From contig NC_056048.1 of assembly GCF_004379255.2 (NCBI RefSeq), positions 10,811,197 to 10,875,196 of the forward strand: a stretch of DNA of 64,000 nucleotides, read 5' to 3'. The stretch is from Salvia splendens. Its lineage: Eukaryota > Streptophyta > Magnoliopsida > Lamiales > Lamiaceae. The translations under genes were made by a program, and so were the position numbers. Positions 1 through 9,292 of this stretch are shown here, piece by piece. How positions within the stretch are numbered: position 1 is the stretch's first letter; every line of letters begins with the position of its first letter. Under the pieces are notes generated by a model. That model saw nothing but the letters and a program-made list of their open reading frames with translations, did not search any database and was not told the DNA's origin.

Positions 1-585
1 CAACGGATTATAATAATCTCATCCAACTAATCCTCAATTGAATGTTTCATTTCATTACGTATGTGGAGTTGACTGAGCCTCGTTTTGCAAGTAATAATAC
101 TCCAATACTCCTTCACTCCAGTTGAATTTGCTCGGATTTTTAGAAATATACGCCTTTAGTTCTCCTTCTATATTTTCTATTTTCTTATTTAAATTGTCTT
201 CAATAAATATTTTATTTCACTTTTCCTATTTTTAATAAAAAAATTCTATATTTCAATAACTCATTTTAATCATAATTATTATAAAATTAATATGTATAAA
301 AGTGAGCCCATAGTTCTATTTACTTTTTTCAATTACTTTCTTTTTCAAAGTCAAATAATTTCTTAAGATCTACGTACACAATAAAAAATGAGACATCTAT
401 TAAGACCATAAGGATTAATAGAAAGTGAATAGAAAAAAAGTTAAAATGTGAATCTCATTTCTATACACTCCATTTTTATGTTATTTAAAGACATTTTAAC
501 TTAATGAGTATTTTAAGAAATTGTTTTATTATAGAGAAAAAAAAACAGGTAAAAGAATTACTACTAGATTATAGGTCTTACTATA

Positions 586-800
586 TACTCCATTTGTCTC
601 ATGCTACTCGCACTTTTCATCTTTACAGCATAAATTTAAGCATAAGTAATTAGTGTAGTAAAATTAGCATTCAAAGTATAATAAGAGAATACTTAATATC
701 TTAATTAAATATCCTAATTTTTACTTAAAATAAAAATAGTACAAATAGTTTGAAAATGTCCAAAAATAAAAAGTGCAACTAGCATGGGAGGGAGGGGGTA
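586..800. mobile_element. Degenerate Stowaway-like MITE
   Basis: The left end reads TACTCCATTTGTCTCATGCT and the right end is a diverged complement ending in GGGAGGGAGGGGGTA. This is the CTCCCTCCGT terminal inverted repeat type with a TA target duplication, characteristic of plant Tc1/mariner MITEs. It has no coding capacity. It lies 11 bp from the better preserved MITE that follows. Confidence 0.5.
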
Positions 801-811
801 TAATTTTATAG

Positions 812-1067
812 TACTCCCTCCGTCCGCCATTAGGAGTCTCATTTATGGGCGGCACGGGTTTTAAGAAATGTTAAAAAAAATGGGTGAAAAAAAGTTAGTG
901 GAATAAGGGTTCCACTTGTATATATTAGTTTTAAATGAAATGTGAGTGGAATGAGTTAGTGGAAGGTGAGACCCTATTACCATTTATGGTAAAAGTGAAC
1001 CATGACTCCTATTTGCGGACGGACTAAAATAGAAAAACGGGACTCCTATTCACAGACGGAGGGAGTA
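812..1067. mobile_element. Stowaway-like MITE
   Basis: This is a clear 256-bp non-coding element. It starts TACTCCCTCCGTCCGCCATT and ends with the complement, GACGGAGGGAGTA. AGGAGTC near the left end is mirrored by GACTCCT near the right end. The terminal repeats and TA duplication place it in the Stowaway class, mobilised in trans by Tc1/mariner transposases. Confidence 0.85.
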
Positions 1068-1353
1068 ATAAAATGTAAGGAGTAATAATGTAGAGAAGTG
1101 TGTAGTCCACTTACCAAAATGGAAAAAATGTAAATGTGTCTTTAAATGGCAAATATTCAAAAATGGCAAAACTTGTGAGGTTTTGGCGGACGGGTGAAAT
1201 GAGTTGATCAAATATGATGTATACTTATCATTTTTATAATAAAAGTGAATTGTGAATCATAAACGTGGACTGACCAAAATAATAAATCGAAAATCCTAAT
1301 CGTAGACAGAGTGAATATATACTCATGTGTAGTCGCAAAATTCATTTAAATGA

Positions 1354-1549
1354 TACTAACTCTGTCCCTTAATATGTCGACATGAGTTTTAAGAAATATA
1401 AAGAAAGTCTTATTTTTATATAGTAACATTACAATAAAATGAGTTAGTAGAATATGAAATCCACCAATGAACATTGACGAGACATCTAATAATGTACAAA
1501 CTAAAATGAGAAACTGAGACACGACAAATATTGGAGGCGAACGGAGTAA
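1354..1549. mobile_element. Degenerate Stowaway-like MITE
   Basis: The left end, TACTAACTCTGTCCCTTA, and the right end, GAACGGAGTA, are a decayed pair of the same terminal inverted repeat seen at 812-1067. The internal text (GAGTTTTAAGAAATATAAAG, AATGAGTTAGTAGAATATG) also matches that family. It is non-coding. Confidence 0.6.
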
Positions 1550-2420
1550 TAAAACTGATTTTAAAAAAAGGATCATGAATTTTAGGATTTTGGTATGTCG
1601 TTGGTTTGACAGGGATGTCCAAACATGATTTATGATACAATAAAGTTTAAATTATTAATTTCTCTTCTGACTTTTTTTCACTTATATTTGCTATATTATT
1701 TTTTTTATAATACTTTTCGAGTATAATTTTTAATGAGAATGATGGACCATACCGACTTTTGGGGAAAATTGCCCTCGGGAAAATGATAGTTACATATATT
1801 CCTTAGTTATAGTTATATTTAAAGTATTAAATTTAATCTGTTGGTATAGATCAGCTCGAAATATATTTTAAATTTTCAAGAATGATTGGCCCTGCTTTAA
1901 ATTTGAATATAGCATAGATTCAAATTTGCATTTCATGAATAATTAATTGAAATGTACACAGTGGCTATCACAATAATCTACAAAATACATATCATACTTA
2001 TGTATGTTATATGATCGGTTATTGATATAAATATGCGTAGTGATAAGAAATATGATTATGAAGTATACTACTATTGTATAATTTTATCAATTTGACTTAT
2101 AACATATCATCTTCTTTTATTATTCTAGAACCAATCCCTAAGAATGACTAAGCATAATATGTTTCATACTTTTCTTAGAGGAGTAGTTTATTTATATTCA
2201 GCCACCTTTAATAGAATAATAGTAGTACGAAATTAAATCCAAAAAATAAAGCGCGACGTTACTCATTAGTGATAATTGTCTTTGACATAAATTCTGTGCA
2301 TGGTTAATTATAGGCTGCACATGGCTTCCTTATAGTTCTTTCATTATAATAATAATAACACCGGCCCATGTACTTCAAATTTAATAACGAGTATTATATA
2401 ATTTAATAATGACAATAAAA

Positions 2421-2545
2421 AATTGGTAAAACGCCGAAAAATCACAAAATTTATTAAATTCTGGTCAATTCTATAATTTTAAAAAATTAATCAATTCAAA
2501 TTCTAATTTTATAGTATTTTCTTAACTGTCTCATTTATTTATATT
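2421..2545. repeat. Dispersed AT-rich repeat, copy 1
   Basis: The text GGTAAAACGCCGAAAAATCA followed by CAAAATTTATTAAATTCTGG, a TAATTTTAAAAAATTAATCA block and TTTCTTAACTGTCTCA resembles, block by block, the sequences at 5,741-5,870 and 14,160-14,275. All three copies share the order 'ATCA(C/T)AAA(G/A)TTT - AATTCTGGT - TTTAAAAA - GTATTTTC - CTGTC'. I cannot assign the family; termini were not found. Confidence 0.4.
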
Positions 2546-4385
2546 TGGAGAATATTGTGTATGATTTGAAGTTGGAATCCATGATTTTGGTTTTTTCAAA
2601 TTTGCATCATTTACAAATTAAAAGGCATTAATTTTAGTATGAAAAATTCTAGATATAAGGTTAGCCTAACATCCTGAAATCCAAATTAATAGAAGAATTA
2701 AGAAAAATTGTCAAACTTTACTCATTTTTCTCTTTTTATCTCGAATACTTCTTTTCTTTCTCTTTTATACTTTACTCATTTTTCTCTTTGTGGCTCCTAC
2801 TTTATTCATTTTTTTTCTAATTCCTTCTCTTACTTTACCAATTTTTAATTAAAATCTGTGTTGTCCACCAATAAAGCTTTTTTGGTGGATGAATTATTTA
2901 ATCTCATCATGGCCTCTTTTGTATATATATGATTTAATTTAATAAAAAATTATTTTTTTCATTTGTACGTGCCAAGTTTTATGATATAGTGTAAGAATTA
3001 ATGAACGAATAGATATAATTTATCTCACTCTCCTCTATAATTTATTTCTCTTTTTCTTATTTATCATTCCTAAATCCCTCATTGGTCACTACGATTTCAA
3101 TAATAATCGTATTTGTATCCATACAAGTAACCATGTTTATTTAAATTTCTTTAATAGTAGATGTTTTTATATATTTTCTATATTGTCGATTTCATACATG
3201 TAGTTTCTTTCCTCAACAATGAGAACATAGTTAATAATAGTATACTCAGAAAATTGATATATAATCGGTTTATTTTCTTACTACAAATATATGCATATCC
3301 TACCATTTTAGTCATCTCACTATCTGTATCTTTTGGATTGGGCTTGATCTATAAAGCATAGACATCCATAAGAAATTTATATACATTGAATACATCATGA
3401 AACATTTACAAATTACAATAAACGAATGAGCTTTTTCATGAGAGTCACACTATTGCTCAAAACCAATTATTCTTGATTCACAACCAAAGAAGACTAACCA
3501 CCCATTCCCTCAATTATGGAATTAATTATCCATTAATCATATATGAATATAAAAAAGAACAAAATATAATAACAATAGCTAACATTGATCATGGACATGT
3601 TATGTTGTTGTATTCCAAATAAAAGCTGCTAAAAGAAAAGAGTTGTGTAGTGTGGGGACATAAATTTATATTCTTTGACCAAAAAATGGCTTTACGCCCA
3701 TGTGCATGTGCTATTGTAGTCCTCATTATTTTACTAGTAATTCCTAATGAAATTACATGTGGCATTGACAAAAAAATAATAAATACTATAAGAAAATAAA
3801 ATAGAGTATTAATTAAGATCATATTCACAAGATGTTTACTTACACATTATTTATTTCGAGCATACTTGTGGTTTTAAATACTTAAGTGTTATAATGTTTT
3901 AAATGAATATTACCAATGGGAAATACTAAATAATTTAAATTCAAACCATCAATGATTGTGTGGCATACTAAAATCCAACTGCCATGTTTGTCCACACATT
4001 ATATACAGCATTTTTTTCGTATGCAAAATAATTTTGGTGGAATTATTCGATGTTCACATGATTTTAAGTAAAGACAAAATTTTGATATAAGTATTAACTC
4101 TTCTGTAGACTACTTAAAATGAAAGTGATTAATTCAAACTGATTTGCGCCAAATTAAACTTAAGTAAATTGGTATTAATTCGTTCCATATGTTAATGCAG
4201 CTTACGTACAGGCAAAGTGGAATATAATTAAATTTCAATCCCAGAAAGTAAGTACAAATTATTTCCTGACATATACGAAATAATTGTATATTTTGGATGG
4301 AATAAATTACGAAAATAAGGAAATTATTATTAATACTATTACAAGTACTATTTTATAGGCAAATGAATAAATTTAAGTCGCGTCA

Positions 4386-4448
4386 CGATGGACTAGAACC
4401 CGAAATTTTTGGTCTCGGATATCAACCACTATACCATTAGGCCAACTC
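4386..4448 (-). repeat. tRNA-derived SINE-like head (RNA polymerase III boxes)
   Basis: On the minus strand, TGGCCTAATGGTATAGTGGT (4,444 down to 4,425) resembles a tRNA A box, and GGGTTCTAGTCC (4,401 down to 4,390) resembles a B box, with spacing normal for a tRNA-related SINE. The intervening text does not fold into a cloverleaf, so I do not call a tRNA gene. An AT-rich body would continue towards lower coordinates; I did not find target duplications. Confidence 0.5.
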
Positions 4449-5433
4449 ACACACAATTATTACAATTACTCAATCACGTGATTTGTAGTAAAAAAAATCA
4501 AACTCATAAAGTATGAAAAAAGTTCTGATTATAAAGTGGCTAAAATAATAATTTTATCACCGTTATTAAATAATCGTACACAGAGTCATATGTATTTGCA
4601 TGGTAAAATTGGACTACATTATTAATTAGTAGATCTATAAACAGTGAAAATGGAGCTGTCATTGACTCTTTCTAACAAAATTCTGTACTAAATAGATAAA
4701 TAAATATAGAATGTGAGGTAGAAATTTGTAGGTAGTTGATGTGATAATAGTTGATTTAATACACCTATCTAAAAAGGCTGATGATTGAATGGTCGAAATT
4801 CTGTTGAAATTTATGCAAAATGACAACTATAATTTATTGTGGTCACATGACAATGTGTAAAACACTCATTGGCCCATTCCAGATTTAAATTTCATTATAT
4901 ATATCAGGAGTTTGTATGACTTTCCACCATCGCCATGGTCTGAATATTAAATAAAATAGTAAATTTTAATTTTTTTATAAGAAATTTAAGAAACCATTTG
5001 ATCAAAGATTTATGCTAATCCCGATTAAATAAACTATAATACTAGTAGATTAATAATCTAATAAAAACTCTACTAAACCATAATGAATGGTTGTCCAATT
5101 TTTTTTATATAATTCTACACATAATAGAATGCGATGGGTTTTCTACTTGAACGGGCCTTACTCTTTTACAAGCTCAAAATACGGCCCATTAGATCATTTA
5201 ATAGACCCACAGGCCCAAGTCTTTTCTAATGCATATTAATATTTCCCCTTCAAAGTGACATCTACATATATACTTTCTTTATTCATAAAAACAGACAATT
5301 TGGAAGTACCATGGTTTTAATATGTAATTGATAAAATAGAAAAAAAATTAAATAAAATAATTAGATTATTGTTAGTGGAGAATAAGATTCTGTCTTATTA
5401 AAAAGAATCTTTCCATGAATAGATGTTGACTAC

Positions 5434-5655
5434 TACTCCTTTAGTCTACAAAAAATAGCCTCATTTGTCGATGACATGAGTTTTAAGATGAATTGGTAAA
5501 ATAAGATAGAGGGGAGAAAAATTAGATAAAGCAATAGAGAGATGAGAAAAAGTGTGTAAAGTATGAGAGAAAGTTTCAATTTTTATAATATAACTATTTT
5601 TTGTAAACGCCCCAAAATGGCAAAATAAGACCATTTTTCATGTACGGAGAGAGTA
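5434..5655. mobile_element. Degenerate Stowaway-like MITE
   Basis: It opens with TACTCCTTTAGTCTACAAAA and closes with CATGTACGGAGAGAGTA, an imperfect complement. The internal GATGACATGAGTTTTAAGAT is typical of the Stowaway copies in this window. There is no coding content. Confidence 0.55.
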
Positions 5656-5740
5656 TATCTTCTATGGGAATGATGAAGTGAAAATAATGCTATATCAATT
5701 TTTATGGAACATAATGAATATTTCCTGTAGACACCCCAAA

Positions 5741-5870
5741 AGGGTTAATTGCTTATAAAATCACAAAGTTTGAATAAATTTTGGATTTATTCCTTATCTT
5801 TTCATATTTGAATGACAATCATGAAATTTTAAAAATTAACAGTTGTCCCATTTGATCAAATTTATGCTAT
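5741..5870. repeat. Dispersed AT-rich repeat, copy 2
   Basis: The text GGGTTAATTGCTTATAAAAT then CACAAAGTTTGAATAAATTT is followed by a TTTTAAAAATTAACAG block and TTGTCCCATTTG. It is a relative of the repeats at 2,421 and 14,160. The homologous stretch may run further right; boundaries are uncertain. Confidence 0.4.
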
Positions 5871-6216
5871 TACTTTTAGATTCGTAAACTCAAAATTATG
5901 TCATTTAGTCGTCTGCATCGTAAAAGTAATACATTTAAGTCACTATTCATTAACAACGCCATAATTTTACATGTGTAGTATTGAATCCGTCTTTTAAATA
6001 TTTATTCTGGAACAATTTATTATTTAAATTTTAAAATGTGTCAATCAAATTAGAATTTGATCGTAACTTTTTGATTTTATAGTAAATTAACCATGTTATA
6101 AAAGACATGCTATGTTATATACTGGCTATATATTTTATTAGAGTATCAGTGCATACTATTTTAGTTTAGATTATTATTATTTTTTTTTATTTTTTTTTAT
6201 TTTTTATTTTTTTTTA

Positions 6217-6777
6217 GTATCTGAAGAACTATTATAACGAAGATAGTAGTTTGTCTCTGCAATGACACAACCCACATTAGGCCGAACATTTGGAATTAAT
6301 TGGAGCAAGATTTTATCGAGGGCCCCCATCTTCAAAGGTGTAGCTCCTATGGAAAAGTTGGCAACCAATAAGAGAGAGACAAAAACCTGATCAATCAAAG
6401 AGACACAAAAAAAAGGTGTGGTGATCTGAGATATTCAACTAGTGGGCACGAATCAAAGTTTCACCTCCAAATCACCAACCCCACATGCTCAAAATTCCAA
6501 TTTGTGGCTCAAGATCTTCTGTTTCATCACACTTCTTCTTCTCCTCTCTCTCTCTCTCTCTCATCATGTCCCACCAACTTGTTTCTTAGTAGTCAATCAC
6601 TGTTTATTCCAATTGCTAGCAACTCTCCTACCAAATAATTAAACAAATTTGTCCGGCAATTCATCTGTTTTTGTGTTAGTGGGATACTATTTATCTTCAT
6701 TCTTGATTTTTGTATGTGTGTGTGTGTGTGTGTGTTGAGAAATTTTAATGGTTGTTGTTTGGTGGGAGTAATGAAGT
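6217..6777 (+). promoter_or_regulatory. Upstream region and 5' leader of the B-box gene
   Basis: This is the non-coding stretch before the B-box start codon. It carries a CT-rich microsatellite (about 6,540-6,563) and a TG microsatellite (about 6,712-6,735), both common in plant leaders. I cannot place the transcription start. Short open frames here look incidental. Confidence 0.4.
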
Positions 6778-8201
6778 ATGAGGACGCTTTGTGACGTTTG
6801 TGAGGGCGCTGCTGCTGTGCTTTTCTGTGCTGCTGACGAGGCTGCTCTTTGTCGTGCCTGCGATGATAAGGCATGCTTGAATCATTTGTGTGTGTGTGTG
6901 TGTGTGTATTTTGGATGTTTAATGTTGTAAAGGTTGAATCTTTTTTAGGTAGGGTTGCTGAATTTTGAATGATTTGTGCCTCTTTGGTGTTTTCTTGATT
7001 TTAATTTGTTGTAAAGATTGAATCTTTTTTAGTTGGGCTTGCTCTAATTTGGATGCAAAGTGCTGTTTTTGTGCTAGCTTTGGATGCTTTATGTGTAATT
7101 GATGTTTTCTTGACCTAATTTAGACATAAATTTCCCAATTTGATGATGATGATGTTAGGCCAGGAGAAGATTGTTGGTTCATTTCAGTTGTTGTGACTTA
7201 GCTGGCTCGATTTTAAAGATTCACACAAGATCCTAGGATTTAAACTGTGTTCCACATGTTAACTTATCCCTATGTTAACAATGTTATTATTGGATAAGGG
7301 GCTGTTTAATTTCGTTGTGTGTCTCTGTATATATTTAGCAAATTCTTCATTGTGTGTGTTTGATGTCTTTTTTATTTGGCTGTCCTAATGTAGACATGAA
7401 TAACCTAGGTTGTTACACTCAATTAGGCCAGCAGAAGATTGTTGGTTTATTTTAGTTGTTACTACTAATTTCCTAGTTAATCAGGTAGCTCGATTTAATG
7501 ATCTTCAACGAGATCCTCTATTTAGCTGTCATATACTTGGTATATATTTCTTATACATACATATACATATGATATAGGAGATTCTTGAAAATTTATGTAG
7601 GTTCACATGTGCAACAAGCTTGCTAGTAGGCATGCAAGAGTTGGTCTAGCTAGTCCCAGCGACGTTCCACGCTGTGATATATGTGAAAATGCTCCTGGTA
7701 AACATGTGTTCCCCCTTGTACTACGTGTGATGTTTCTTGAAATTCATGCTGAGAGTATAGCGTGTTTTTTTCAGCCTTCTTTTACTGCGAAGTGGATGGC
7801 AGCTCCCTCTGTTTGCAGTGTGACATGATCGTGCACGTTGGTGGTAAACGAACACATAGGAGATTCCTCTTGTTCAGACAGAGAGTTGAGGTTTGTTTGA
7901 TCATACTAAAATCTATCTTTGTGTCAAACAAGTTGCTCTAAATCTTCATGCTGATGCATAGTTTCCTGGAGATAAGCCTGGTCTGACTGGGGATCCCGTT
8001 GTACAAGGCGTGGACAAGAGAGATAACAACCACAACCACTCGCGGAGATTGATGGATGAAGATGATCAGCAAATTTCTCCTTCTGCAGACTTGGACGCCG
8101 GTGCTGCTGATAGAGAAGCTAAGAACGGTGCAGGAATGATTGATTTGAATATGCAGCCTCATCGTCTCCACAGCCACGCTGAAAACAATCAGGCAAGCTA
8201 A
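6778..8201 (+). CDS. Double B-box zinc-finger transcriptional regulator, BBX18/BBX19 type
   Basis: Inferred exons are 6778-6870, 7601-7697, 7775-7890 and 7962-8201, giving about 181 residues, close to Arabidopsis BBX18/BBX19. Residues 1-47 form B-box 1, starting [20 protein letters not shown] with the C-x2-C, C and C-x2-C ligands and the [14 protein letters not shown] tail. B-box 2 (about 54-97) starts [20 protein letters not shown] and runs to [14 protein letters not shown]. The C-terminus is short, with a [12 protein letters not shown] motif and no CCT domain. Proteins of this type act in the nucleus in light signalling by protein-protein contacts. The first ATG in a neighbouring frame (6,771) stops after seven codons, which supports 6,778. 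Intron 1 appears to use a GC donor (AAG|GCATGC). At the 3' end a possible further GC-donor intron (8,193) would change only the last residues. The protein family is secure; the member is inferred. Confidence 0.9.
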
Positions 8202-8664
8202 CCTAAACCCAAACAAAGAATGGGATTTGACTTGTATTTCAAGAATTGACAGTGAGGATTGATTGATTTCTAAATGTGGTTGCTTTGTAGGGGTGATGCT
8301 TTGAGAAGGGACTCGCATCGCATGAGATGGCTTTGCTTTTGGATCGCGAGGAAGATGAAGATGCAGCATTGTTTCTCTGAATAGGTTTGTGGAGAATGAT
8401 ATTCTTTGAGCAGTGAGGGTAGTTGTATAGCTAGAAGAATGTGGTCGAGCAACGAGCAAGAGCAAAGGTTGCTTTTGTTGCTAACAGTGTAGAACTAGCT
8501 AGCTAGCTTTGTTTGGAGCAACTTGCCTTTTGCAAAACATGTCAAGTTTGAAAATTGAAACCATGTATGTGTTTTTTTGGCATGAGATTTGTGTTTCTTG
8601 ATCAGAATTTGATTGCTGCAACTGTTAAGTTTCTTGCTTTGAGATTTACTAATTTGTTTCTTAA
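8202..8664 (+). other. 3' flank of the B-box gene, cut by the copia insertion
   Basis: This is non-coding sequence between the B-box stop codon and the copia element. It probably contains the 3' untranslated region. The element inserted 463 bp after the stop codon, at the target CTTAA (8,660-8,664), so the original 3' end of the transcript may have been separated or replaced. Confidence 0.5.
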
Positions 8665-9292
8665 TGTTGGGATTCAATATGCACAAGACTTTCACACACT
8701 CAGGTGAATCACACACACACTCACAGTTGTATGATAACTCACAATGCAGAAGAACACACACTCACACTTAGAGTATCGAAGATGGTAATCTTGGAGAGAA
8801 AACTTGAAAACTCTTTATTGATTTTCACTACTAACTACGTACATGGTTTTGAGCTATTTAAAGCTCTACAATCAAGTAGCAACTGCTACTAACTAACTAC
8901 AAGAAGAATCAAGAAAGCAAGAAGAATAACTGCTACATCTCGGCTAACTAACTGCTGCACCAACGGCTAGTTTCTCTAGGCCGAACTTCCTTCTCGGTTC
9001 AAGACCGAACTGTTGCTTCTTCTTTTTTCGGCTCAAGACGAACTCTATTCTTGACTCAAGACCGAACTTTCTTTTCGGCTCACAACCGAGCACTCTCTTC
9101 GGCTCACAACCGAGCTCCCTTCTCGGTTCACAAACCGAACTCCTTTCTCGGTACACAAACCGAACTCCTTTGCTTCTCGGCTCAAGACCAACTGTCTTCT
9201 CGGCTCAAAGCCGAACTCAAAGCCGAGCTCAAAGCCGAGCTTCCTTCTTCTTCTCTTCTTCTTCCAACTGAAATGAGCACTCCATTATTACA
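8665..9292 (-). repeat. 3' LTR of the copia element
   Basis: It is the near-identical partner of 13,370-13,997. The half nearer the internal region (about 8,980-9,240) is built from degenerate units of roughly 20 bp such as CGGCTCACAACCGAGC, which are themselves near-palindromic. The weak polypurine tract on the minus strand adjoining it reads CCTCAGGTGGAGAAT. Confidence 0.93.

Larger units (their letters stand above)
1..6200. other. Gene-free AT-rich intergenic DNA with decayed repeats
   Basis: I find no convincing coding exon here. The short open frames have no recognisable protein signature and lie in low-complexity AT-rich DNA. The stretch holds several Stowaway-like MITEs, a tRNA-derived SINE-like piece and two copies of a dispersed AT-rich repeat, listed separately. 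The remainder is unassigned; 6,178-6,216 is a T-rich low-complexity run just before the B-box gene promoter. Confidence 0.7.

Noticed and set aside
3161..3361. Short open frames in the left 6 kb, such as 3,161-3,361 and 3,589-3,828
   Set aside because: They are Phe/Ile/Leu/Tyr-rich translations of AT-rich DNA with no family match and no supporting splice structure.
4386..4448. A functional tRNA gene on the minus strand
   Set aside because: A and B box text is present, but I cannot form acceptor, anticodon and T arms, so it is listed as a SINE-like repeat.
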